DNA of 5,502 nucleotides from Lachnospiraceae bacterium UBA7012 (GCA_002449595.1 DJXE01000113.1:1-5502), one strand, 5' to 3'. Shown: positions 1 through 4,579, counted from the stretch's first letter. Numbers and translations are program-made. Notes: generated from the letters alone by a model not told the origin.

Positions 1-804
1 GCACGCGCGATCGGCAGGCAGGCCGGCGTGGACGAAGTCGTCGCCGGCGTGCTCCCGGACGGAAAGGAAGCGGTCATCCGGAAGCTCCGCGAAAAGGGAA
101 AGACCGTGATGATCGGCGACGGCATCAACGACGCGCCGGCGCTCACGAGGGCGGACATCGGCATCGCGATCGGCGCAGGTACGGACGTCGCGATCGACGC
201 GGCGGACGTCGTCCTCATGAAGAGCCGCCTCACGGATGCCGCGGCGGCGATCCGGCTCTCCCGCGCGACGCTCAGGAACATCCATGAGAATCTGTTCTGG
301 GCATTTTTCTACAACGTGATCGGCATTCCGCTCGCGGCGGGGTGCTACTACAAGGCATTCGGCCTCCAGCTCAGCCCGATGTTCGGAGCTGCGGCGATGA
401 GCCTCTCGAGCTTCTTCGTCGTCTCGAACGCGCTGCGGCTGAACTTGTTCAACATGTTCGACGCCTCGAAGGACAAGCCGCTGAAGGACGCGCTGCACGA
501 GCCGCTGTTCCCTGAGCGGAAGGAGAGCGCCGGAGAAGAGGCAAGTGGCAAAGCAACTGATATCACCGCAACCGCGGACAGAAAGGAGAATACGATGACA
601 AAGACAATGACGATCGAAGGAATGATGTGCATGCACTGCGAGGCGACCGTGAAGAAGGCCCTCGAGGCGCTGGACGGCGTCGAGAGCGCGGAGGTCAGCC
701 ACGAGAAGGGCACGGCTGTCGTGACCATGAGCGCGGACGTCGCGGATGACGTGCTGAAGGAAGCTGTCGAGGCGAAGGACTACGCTGTTAAGGCAATCGC
801 GTGA
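1..804 (+). CDS. copA: Cu+-exporting P1B-type ATPase, C-terminal part, with fused C-terminal HMA (CopZ-like) domain
   Basis: Partial gene: the frame is open from base 1, so the N-terminus, early membrane helices, actuator domain and DKTG phosphorylation site lie outside the window. Seen (numbering from base 1): the end of the P-domain with the hinge motif GDGINDAPAL at about residues 39-48, a GTDVAI segment at 60-65, then two closing membrane helices. The first carries the YN pair (104-105) and the second MSLSSFFVVSNALRL (133-147). YN plus M-x-x-SS in these helices is the known signature of Cu+ transporters, so copper (possibly silver) efflux across the inner membrane is the likely job. A hydrophilic linker (about 155-198) joins to an HMA domain with GMMCMHC at 207-213. 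Most CopA proteins carry HMA domains at the N-terminus, so a C-terminal one is notable. The TGA at 802-804 closes both ATPase and HMA. No stop or frameshift separates them. Copper specificity is a family inference. Confidence 0.95.
   Translation, partial: ARAIGRQAGVDEVVAGVLPDGKEAVIRKLREKGKTVMIGDGINDAPALTRADIGIAIGAGTDVAIDAADVVLMKSRLTDAAAAIRLSRATLRNIHENLFWAFFYNVIGIPLAAGCYYKAFGLQLSPMFGAAAMSLSSFFVVSNALRLNLFNMFDASKDKPLKDALHEPLFPERKESAGEEASGKATDITATADRKENTMTKTMTIEGMMCMHCEATVKKALEALDGVESAEVSHEKGTAVVTMSADVADDVLKEAVEAKDYAVKAIA
582..588 (+). promoter_or_regulatory. Internal Shine-Dalgarno for the CopZ-like start at 595
   Basis: AAAGGAG lies inside the copA reading frame at the end of the linker-coding stretch, six bases before an in-frame ATG. 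The surrounding bases (about 541-600) are richer in A than the flanking GC-rich coding sequence, as is common around real initiation regions. It encodes part of the linker residues R-K-E, so chance occurrence is possible. Confidence 0.55.
595..804 (+). CDS. copZ: Possible internally initiated CopZ-like copper chaperone (nested, same frame as copA)
   Basis: An in-frame ATG at 595 is preceded by AAAGGAG (582-588) with six bases between, which is as good a ribosome site as any in the window. Translation from it gives a 69-residue HMA protein, the usual length of stand-alone CopZ chaperones. Visible features are the metal site GMMCMHC (residues 9-15, Cys12 and Cys15) and the loop Tyr at 63 near the C-terminus. 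CopZ proteins bind Cu+ in the cytoplasm and hand it to CopA. The likely history is a copA-copZ pair whose intervening stop was lost, keeping the old start site. The gene could then yield both the fused protein and a free chaperone. The domain and the Shine-Dalgarno are seen directly; actual use of the internal start is inferred. Confidence 0.55.
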   Translation: MTKTMTIEGMMCMHCEATVKKALEALDGVESAEVSHEKGTAVVTMSADVADDVLKEAVEAKDYAVKAIA

Positions 805-824
805 AGAACATTAGCAGGTGATCT

Positions 825-845
825 GCGCGGCCGGAGCGGCTGCGC
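825..845 (+). terminator. Hairpin after copA, weak terminator candidate
   Basis: Twenty bases past the copA stop, GCGCGGCC pairs with GGCTGCGC (one G-U pair) around the five-base loop GGAGC. A few more wobble or G-C pairs can extend the base. No U-run follows (next bases are GGGAAGCAGG), so this is not a standard intrinsic terminator. It may mark a 3' end formed another way, or be a chance fold in GC-rich sequence. Confidence 0.3.
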
Positions 846-897
846 GGGAAGCAGGAACGTTGCGTAATTAAGATGATCACGCGGCGCCCGGCAGCCC

Positions 898-926
898 TTG
901 CATCTGATTTGTAAATTAAGTATCAT
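898..926 (+). promoter_or_regulatory. Candidate sigma-70-type promoter for the DUF1858-glycosylase unit
   Basis: TTGCAT (898-903, three of six consensus -35 bases) and TATCAT (921-926, five of six -10 bases) are separated by exactly 17 bases, within the only clearly AT-rich patch of this intergenic region. Transcription would start near 933 and leave a leader of roughly 135 bases before the ATG at 1069. The spacer contains the small palindrome ATTTGTAAAT (907-916), which might be an operator or just AT-rich sequence. Confidence 0.5.
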
Positions 927-1003
927 AATAAGCGGCCGATACGAAGAGGACGGTTGGAAAAGCCTTTTCCCGGCACAGCAAGAAGAATGAGAATGATGCG
1001 GAT

Positions 1004-1043
1004 GCGCATCTGCCCGAAACCGGCGTTTTGGACAGATCCGCGC
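1004..1043 (+). promoter_or_regulatory. Long leader hairpin just upstream of the DUF1858 ribosome site
   Basis: Bases 1004-1007 (GCGC) pair with 1040-1043. After a two-base CC bulge, ATCTG (1008-1012) pairs with CAGAT (1033-1037). After one C-A mismatch, CCGAAAC (1014-1020) pairs with GTTTTGG (1025-1031, one G-U), leaving the four-base loop CGGC. That is 16 pairs in 40 bases, ending eight bases before the AAAGGGG ribosome site. No U-run follows, so it is a leader structure (translation control or mRNA stability) rather than a standard terminator. The pairing was read by eye; no folding energy was computed. Confidence 0.5.
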
Positions 1044-1068
1044 ACGCAAAGAAAGGGGAACCATCGAA

Positions 1069-1287
1069 ATGGCAGAAGCAGTAAAGACACCGGTCACGAG
1101 TGATATGATCGTAGGCGATATTCTCAGGGCTCATCCGGAAGCGGCGATCGCGCTGATGAACTGCGGCATGGGCTGCATCCACTGCCCTGCGGCGCTGAGC
1201 GAATCTCTCGCGGACGCGTGCATGGTGCACGGCCTGGACGGCGAAGAAGTAGTGAACTACGTCAACGCGGAACTCGGACTGGCATAA
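1069..1287 (+). CDS. DUF1858 protein (hybrid-cluster-protein-associated redox disulfide domain)
   Basis: A complete 72-residue protein, about the full length of this single-domain family. The diagnostic stretch is CGMGCIHCPAA, giving Cys32, Cys36 and Cys39 (C-x3-C-x2-C), preceded by the typical opening in which residues 10-30 (T-x-D-M-x-V-G-D-I-L...P-E-A-A-x-x-L) lead to the cysteines. It is followed by the ESLADACMVHGLD segment, where an extra Cys51 lies. Family knowledge: these small cytoplasmic proteins are often encoded beside hybrid cluster protein genes and are presumed redox-active or Fe-S related; no reaction is established. The ATG at 1069 follows AAAGGGG with ten intervening bases. 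Its TAA shares one base with the ATG of the downstream glycosylase gene, so the two are almost certainly cotranscribed and probably translationally coupled. No hcp gene is present in the window. Confidence 0.9.
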   Translation: MAEAVKTPVTSDMIVGDILRAHPEAAIALMNCGMGCIHCPAALSESLADACMVHGLDGEEVVNYVNAELGLA

Positions 1288-1937
1288 TGCCTGAGAGCGC
1301 AGGAAAAAACACGAAGACAAAGAAGGCGCTGCCCGGAGACGGACAGCGCCTTTATCATGCATTCGGGCCGCTTTTCGACGCGGACTCGGAGATCCTCATC
1401 CTGGGGAGCTTCCCATCGGTCAAGTCGCGGGAGCAGATGTTCTACTACGGCCACCCGCAGAACCGCTTCTGGAAGGTCGTGGCGGCGCTGTGCGCGCAGC
1501 GGGATGGAATGCCGTCGTGCACAGATGGGAATGTTAGTACGCCGCTGAACGCGGAAGAGCAGGCCTGCCAGCCGCCTCATACGGACGGTGAGATTCGCAT
1601 ACCCCGAACCATAGAAGAGAAGAGAACGCTGCTCCTCGCGCACCACATCGCGCTCTGGGACGTCATCGCGAGCTGCGAGATCACGGGCTCCTCGGACAGC
1701 TCCATCAAGAACGCGGAAGTGAACGATCTCTCCGTGATCCTGAATACCGCGCACATCCGCAGGATCGGCGTGAACGGGAGCACGGCCTACCGCCTGTTTG
1801 AAAAATATATGAGCCCGCAGCTCGAGGCTTACGGGCTCACTATGAATGACGTTGTAAAACTTCCCTCAACTTCTCCGGCGAATGCCGCGTGGTCCGTGGA
1901 GCGGCTCACAGGCAGCTGGAGAACACTCACATCATAA
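1287..1937 (+). CDS. DNA-deoxyinosine (hypoxanthine) glycosylase, uracil-DNA glycosylase superfamily
   Basis: 216 residues from the ATG at 1287. The protein would remove deaminated adenine (hypoxanthine) from DNA, starting base-excision repair. Seen: motif 1 region ILGSFPSVKSREQ (38-50) running into FYYGHPQNRFWK (52-63), whose Asn59 is the likely catalytic-region residue; ALWDVIASCEITGSSDSSIKN (122-142); a VNG segment (162-164); and the closing LPSTSPANAAWS (192-203). This series matches the hypoxanthine-DNA glycosylase family rather than classical Ung. I chose 1287 because it overlaps the preceding stop (TAATG). A start at 1218 would overlap the DUF1858 gene by 70 bases, and no other in-frame start precedes residue 51. 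Shine-Dalgarno matches upstream are poor, consistent with coupling. Oddities: a charged N-terminal tail of about 22 residues, a stable hairpin at 1323-1352, and an apparent extra ~20-residue segment (about 79-98). Its 3' end overlaps the convergent PAP2 gene by 11 bp. Confidence 0.88.
   Translation: MPESAGKNTKTKKALPGDGQRLYHAFGPLFDADSEILILGSFPSVKSREQMFYYGHPQNRFWKVVAALCAQRDGMPSCTDGNVSTPLNAEEQACQPPHTDGEIRIPRTIEEKRTLLLAHHIALWDVIASCEITGSSDSSIKNAEVNDLSVILNTAHIRRIGVNGSTAYRLFEKYMSPQLEAYGLTMNDVVKLPSTSPANAAWSVERLTGSWRTLTS
1323..1352 (+). other. Stable hairpin inside the 5' end of the glycosylase coding region
   Basis: AAGGCGCTG (1323-1331) is perfectly complementary to CAGCGCCTT (1344-1352). Within the twelve-base loop, after one C-A mismatch, CCG (1333-1335) pairs with CGG (1340-1342) around the GNRA-type tetraloop GAGA. 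The 3' arm runs into TTTAT, giving it the look of a weak intrinsic terminator, though the U-run is only three bases. It lies in codons 13-22 of the glycosylase gene, so it could lower expression of that gene relative to DUF1858. Confidence 0.5.
1521..1619 (+). repeat. Degenerate 60-bp-period duplication inside the glycosylase gene
   Basis: Bases 1521-1559 and 1581-1619 align without gaps at about 22 of 39 positions. The encoded segments start TDGNVSTP (residues 79-86) and TDGEIRIP (99-106) and both end in Glu-Glu (90-91 and 110-111), exactly 20 residues apart. The segment lies in the variable stretch between the NRFW motif and the ALWDV motif. It may be an old in-frame duplication, but the match is weak and chance cannot be excluded. 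Confidence 0.3.
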
Positions 1938-2394
1938 TTCCCACCAACAGTCCAATGACGATTCCCAGGATCGCGCCAGCCAGAACCTGAAGCGGAGAGT
2001 GCCCGATCAGGACCTTGAGCTGCTCGAAGCTGTCGACCTTCGTCACGCCTTCCGTCATCATTTTGATGTCGTCGATCATCGCGTTGATGACTTCGGCCTG
2101 CCTGCCGGTCTCGCGCCGGACGCCCATCGCATCGTACATGACGATGAACGCGAAGAAGAGCGTCATCGGGAAGTAAAACCCGGTTGCGCCGTACTTGACG
2201 GCCGTCACCGCGCACAGGGCGCAGACGGTCGCGCTGTGGGAGCTCGGCATGCCGCCGCCCCCGACGAGGCGCTCCTTCCGAAATTCTTTATTCAGCCAGG
2301 TGTACAGCAGCGTCTTGAGACCCTGCGCGACCAGCCAGCCGAGCGCCGGAGCAACGGCAATAGGGTTGTGAAAAAGATCTTCAACAAACGTCAT
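1927..2394 (-). CDS. Divergent PAP2 family (DUF212, YuiD-like) membrane protein
   Basis: A complete 155-residue integral membrane protein. Seen: a first hydrophobic segment at about 11-34; the family hallmark GGGGMPSSHSA (45-55), which resembles the PSGH motif of PAP2 phosphatases; two central hydrophobic stretches (about 56-90); YDAMGVRRETGRQAE (87-101); a small soluble loop; then IGHSPLQV (130-137) and a closing helix (138-155). Known of the family: related to lipid-phosphate (PAP2) phosphatases by the PSSH motif, but lacking the full SR-x5-H-x3-D motif, so its substrate and even its activity are unproven. The ATG shares ATGA with the rfbD stop, so it is translated as the second gene of an rfbD operon. 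That pairing weakly suggests an envelope or polyprenyl-phosphate role. The gene's stop lies 11 bp inside the convergent glycosylase gene. Confidence 0.9.
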   Translation of the reverse strand: MTFVEDLFHNPIAVAPALGWLVAQGLKTLLYTWLNKEFRKERLVGGGGMPSSHSATVCALCAVTAVKYGATGFYFPMTLFFAFIVMYDAMGVRRETGRQAEVINAMIDDIKMMTEGVTKVDSFEQLKVLIGHSPLQVLAGAILGIVIGLLVGIMM

Positions 2395-3290
2395 GCCTTT
2401 ACCTGTCCTGCAAGATATCCCTGCTCTTCCATATAGTCATACAGAGCCGTCTGCCAGTCCGCATAGACATGGTCGGTCGTGAGCCGGAACATGTAGTTGT
2501 CGAGAATCGAGTAGTGCGGGCGCGGTGCAGACTGCGGGTTCATGGCGGCGTATTCCTCGCTTGTCACGGAAATGACTTCCGTGCTCTTGCCGGCGAGACG
2601 GAAGATCTCGCGCGCGAAGACGTCCCAGCTCGTGGAACCTTCGCAGGTGCCATGGAACAGGCCGTAGTTGTCGGTGGGCAGAAGATAGGCGATTGCCTTC
2701 GCGAGTTCCTTGGCGCTGGTCGGAGAACCGAACTGGTCAGAGACGACGGTGAGCTTGTCATGCGTCTCGGAGAGCTTCAGCATCGTGCGGACGAAATTCT
2801 TGCCCTCGCCGTACAGCCACGCCGTGCGGATCAGGAAATACCTGGAGCACAGCTCGCGGACGAAGTTCTCGCCGGCGAGTTTCGTGATACCGTAGACGCT
2901 CTTCGGGCCGGTCGGATCGAACTCGGTGAGAGGACGCTCCGACGTGCCGGGGAAGACGTAATCCGTGGAGATGTGGACGAGCTTCGCGCCGACCGCATTT
3001 GCGGCGATCGCCATGTTGCGCGCGCCGATCGCGTTGATCTGGTAGCAGAGGTCGAGCTTCTGCTCCGCGGCGTCGACCGCGGTGAAAGCGGCACAGTTGA
3101 TGATGGCGTAAGGCTGCACTTCCTTCGCGAGAGCGACGACGTCTTCGACCTTCGTGATGTCGAGGCGCGTCACGCCTTCTTTGTCCACGACGTCCGTGTT
3201 GACGAGGTGGTATTCTTCATTTCCTTCAAACAGCCGGTTCAGCGCCGTTCCGAGCTGGCCGGTGCAGCCGGTGATGATGAGATTCTTCAT
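2391..3290 (-). CDS. rfbD: dTDP-4-dehydrorhamnose reductase (RmlD/RfbD)
   Basis: A complete 299-residue cytoplasmic enzyme that makes dTDP-L-rhamnose, the last step of the RmlABCD route feeding rhamnose into surface polysaccharides. Seen: the NAD(P)-binding loop GCTGQLG (residues 8-14), NCAAFTAVDAAE (65-76), and the short-chain-dehydrogenase-type catalytic set Thr109 (in STDYVF), Tyr133 and Lys137 (YGITKLAGE), with the spacing known from characterised RmlD. Length is normal for the family. The start at 3290 has a modest ribosome site (AGGGA, about ten bases upstream). No promoter is evident in the 94 bases before it, so it may be read from the rubredoxin promoter past a hairpin. The gene overlaps the downstream PAP2 gene by four bases. 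rmlA, rmlB and rmlC are not in the window, so the other steps are presumably encoded elsewhere. Confidence 0.95.
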   Translation of the reverse strand: MKNLIITGCTGQLGTALNRLFEGNEEYHLVNTDVVDKEGVTRLDITKVEDVVALAKEVQPYAIINCAAFTAVDAAEQKLDLCYQINAIGARNMAIAANAVGAKLVHISTDYVFPGTSERPLTEFDPTGPKSVYGITKLAGENFVRELCSRYFLIRTAWLYGEGKNFVRTMLKLSETHDKLTVVSDQFGSPTSAKELAKAIAYLLPTDNYGLFHGTCEGSTSWDVFAREIFRLAGKSTEVISVTSEEYAAMNPQSAPRPHYSILDNYMFRLTTDHVYADWQTALYDYMEEQGYLAGQVKA

Positions 3291-3305
3291 TGTGATTTTT
3301 CCCTA

Positions 3306-3352
3306 TTGCCTTTCACGGCAAGCAGCTCCCGGACGAGTTGCCCGGAAGCTGC
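3306..3352 (-). promoter_or_regulatory. Tandem hairpins between rubredoxin and rfbD
   Basis: On the minus strand, GCAGCTTCCGG (3352-3342) pairs with CCGGGAGCTGC (3332-3322) with one G-U, around a nine-base loop. It is followed directly by TTGCC/GGCAA (3321-3306) with a six-base loop. The second hairpin ends just before the rfbD ribosome site. There is no U-run, so a complete intrinsic terminator is unlikely. Partial attenuation, mRNA processing or a stability element would each fit. Confidence 0.45.
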
Positions 3353-3384
3353 CAGCGCGTAAGGATCCGCGGACGCAGCCGGGA

Positions 3385-3543
3385 TCATGCTTCTGTGAAC
3401 TCGTCCTTGCCTACGCTGCAGAGCGGGCAGACCCAGTCTTCCGGAAGATCTTCGAACTTCGTTCCCGCCGCGATGCCGTTATCGGGATCGCCGGCCGCTT
3501 CATCGTAGATGTAGCCGCAAACGCCGCAAACATACTTCTTCAT
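3385..3543 (-). CDS. Rubredoxin
   Basis: A complete 52-residue protein, the typical rubredoxin length. It has two CxxC knuckles binding one iron: Cys6 and Cys9 in [12 protein letters not shown], and Cys39 and Cys42 in [13 protein letters not shown]. Between them are the expected [19 protein letters not shown] features (residues 19-37). It is a small cytoplasmic one-electron carrier, in anaerobes often serving NADH-linked detoxification of oxygen or peroxide, but its partner cannot be told from here. The start at 3543 has AAAGGGG (3557-3551) seven bases upstream. An in-frame ATG two codons earlier would leave only one base of spacing and is disfavoured. It has its own promoter-like sequence and is followed after 94 bases by rfbD on the same strand. 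It was found by reading the Cys motifs because the gene is very short. Confidence 0.96.
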   Translation of the reverse strand: MKKYVCGVCGYIYDEAAGDPDNGIAAGTKFEDLPEDWVCPLCSVGKDEFTEA

Positions 3544-3587
3544 GATCATTCCCCTTTCTTATAAGATAAAGATCAAGTAACTATTGT

Positions 3588-3596
3588 ATTCTACCA
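3588..3596 (-). promoter_or_regulatory. Extended -10 promoter for rubredoxin
   Basis: On the minus strand the bases read TGGTAGAAT: a TAGAAT -10 box (five of six consensus) preceded by TG one base upstream, the extended -10 arrangement. Transcription would start about 38 bases before the rubredoxin ATG. The stretch 3558-3603 is the most AT-rich in this part of the window. A TTGTCA (on the minus strand, near 3620-3625) could alternatively serve as a -35 for a weaker -10 (TAAATT). Confidence 0.55.
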
Positions 3597-3684
3597 TAAT
3601 TTAGCCTCGGACGCGACGCTGACAAGGCCCGGAAGACCGGCGCCGGAGCGGCAGCGGAAGAGGATCGAAAACCGTGATTTAATC

Positions 3685-4452
3685 TTACGGAAGAAGCTCC
3701 TCCGGCGTCTCGGCGAAGCTGGTGACGCCGAGCTCCTCAAGGTAGCTGCGCGTCCGGAATCCCCAGGTCACGCACAGGAAGTCCATGCCGCAGGCGCGCG
3801 CCGTCTCGAGGTCGACCTCGGAGTCGCCGACGTACACGGAATCCTCGAGAGAGCACCCGAGCTTATGCGCAGCCGCAAGGACCATATCCGGCGCAGGCTT
3901 CCTTCGGAAAAGCGGTTCCTGCTCGCCAATCGAGAAATCGAAAAGGCCGGGGAAATACTGCTCAGAGAGCTTCTGCACCGCGGCGTCCGGCTTGTTGGAG
4001 ACGACGGACGTGCGGATTCCCAAATTGCGAAGATCCCGGACCGCCTCCACGATTCCCGGATAGGGACCGGTCGCGATCTCGCAGTGCGCGTTGTACCAGG
4101 GGCGGTACGTCGCGGAAATGCGGTCGATCTCCGCCCTGTCGAGCGTCGCCGTGATCTCGTCCTGTTCCGTTCCGATCGAGTATAACTTGGCGAGCGGAAA
4201 GTCCTTTTCCATAAGAGGGGCAGAGGACGTTCTGACAGTCTCCGGCGTAAGGCCGAGAACCTGCTCCGTGAAAAGCACTCTGGCGAGCGCCACGAGCACA
4301 CCGCTCCCGAAGAAGTGGCGGGTCTCGTCGCCGGTGTACGCACCGAAATGCCCGTGCTCCTTCAGCGCGTGATTGAGTGCGTCGTTGAGGTCGGTGAGGG
4401 TGTCGAGCACCGTCCCGTCCATGTCAAAGATATATGCTTTGTAATTTTTCAT
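3685..4452 (-). CDS. HAD-superfamily hydrolase, phosphoglycolate phosphatase-like
   Basis: A complete 255-residue cytoplasmic phosphatase. Seen: HAD motif I FDMDGTVLDTL (residues 9-19) with nucleophile Asp10 and acid/base Asp12; a helical cap (about 20-125), as in the Gph/beta-phosphoglucomutase subgroup; motif II SVVSNKP (149-155); motif III Lys185 in RRKPAPD; and motif IV VGDSEVD (208-214) for Mg2+ binding. All catalytic residues are present. The family hydrolyses small phosphate esters such as 2-phosphoglycolate; the actual substrate cannot be read from sequence. I start it at 4452 because MKNYKAYIFDMDG is a normal family N-terminus. The frame stays open to an ATG at 4563, but that start lies inside a terminator and adds 37 residues unlike the family. 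There is no Shine-Dalgarno before 4452; a perfect TATAAT sits only six bases upstream. No clear terminator follows the stop. Confidence 0.9.
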   Translation of the reverse strand: MKNYKAYIFDMDGTVLDTLTDLNDALNHALKEHGHFGAYTGDETRHFFGSGVLVALARVLFTEQVLGLTPETVRTSSAPLMEKDFPLAKLYSIGTEQDEITATLDRAEIDRISATYRPWYNAHCEIATGPYPGIVEAVRDLRNLGIRTSVVSNKPDAAVQKLSEQYFPGLFDFSIGEQEPLFRRKPAPDMVLAAAHKLGCSLEDSVYVGDSEVDLETARACGMDFLCVTWGFRTRSYLEELGVTSFAETPEELLP

Positions 4453-4458
4453 GAGGCT

Positions 4459-4464
4459 ATTATA
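4459..4464 (-). promoter_or_regulatory. -10 box placing the HAD transcript start at its ATG
   Basis: A consensus TATAAT on the minus strand ends six bases before the HAD start codon. Initiation seven bases downstream would fall on the A of the ATG at 4452, giving a leaderless mRNA. No good -35 is found 16-18 bases upstream (the best are poor, about two of six matches), and it is not a standard extended -10. It lies between the upstream terminator and the gene, where a promoter is expected. Confidence 0.5.
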
Positions 4465-4518
4465 CCGCAGGGAAGGCGGCGCATGCACCGCACTCGAGAA
4501 AAGCAGGAGAGGAGATAA

Positions 4519-4579
4519 CAAAAAGCAGCCGTACCTGCCGCCTCGCCCCGAAGGGACTTGCATAACAGATACGGCTGCT
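4519..4579 (-). terminator. Rho-independent terminator of the isomerase gene
   Basis: On the minus strand AGCAGCCGTATCTG (4579-4566) pairs with CAGGTACGGCTGCT (4537-4524) along 14 pairs with one U-G, followed directly by TTTTTG. The 28-base loop contains its own small hairpin CCC-TTCG-GGG, a C(UUCG)G tetraloop. It begins about 40 bases after the isomerase stop and insulates the HAD gene downstream. Confidence 0.9.

Larger units (their letters stand above)
805..1068 (+). other. Non-coding region between copA and the DUF1858 gene
   Basis: 264 bases without a credible gene on either strand. The open frames crossing it on the minus strand run through real genes and lack family features. It holds the weak hairpin after copA (825-845), an AT-rich patch at about 898-930 with a candidate promoter, a short perfect hairpin (GGAAAA/TTTTCC, 956-970, three-base loop), a much longer hairpin (1004-1043), and the Shine-Dalgarno of the next gene (AAAGGGG, 1052-1058). 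I did not recognise a known riboswitch class or a copper-repressor operator. Confidence 0.7.

Noticed and set aside
541..600. Possible frameshift or sequencing error joining copA to the HMA domain.
   Set aside because: The frame is continuous through a plausible hydrophilic linker, and C-terminal HMA fusions are credible for this family; no base change is needed to explain the sequence.
907..916. ATTTGTAAAT palindrome as a regulator operator (FNR/Rex/HcpR type).
   Set aside because: It does not match the half-sites I know for these regulators and is short and AT-rich; kept only as a remark under the promoter.
1218..1286. Upstream start of the glycosylase at 1218.
   Set aside because: It would overlap most of the 3' third of the DUF1858 gene in another frame and adds an Arg-rich segment unlike the family; the TAATG start at 1287 is far more natural.
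2469..3362. Long plus-strand open frame (297 codons) antisense to rfbD.
   Set aside because: It mirrors rfbD in GC-rich sequence, is rich in Arg, Asp and Val, and shows no family motif; rfbD carries full catalytic motifs on the other strand.
3637..3646. Perfect 10-base palindrome CCGGCGCCGG between the HAD and rubredoxin genes.
   Set aside because: It leaves no room for a loop as a hairpin, has no U-run next to it, and such G/C palindromes are expected by chance in this composition.
3768..4343. Second minus-strand frame of 191 codons inside the HAD gene.
   Set aside because: It is very rich in Arg and Ser, a typical frame-shifted shadow of a high-GC gene, while the HAD frame has all four motifs.
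4453..4563. N-terminal extension of the HAD protein from the ATG at 4563, with a hydrophobic stretch that resembles a signal peptide.
   Set aside because: The extra 37 residues are encoded by the terminator stem-loop and the promoter region, have no ribosome site, and precede a standard HAD N-terminus at 4452.
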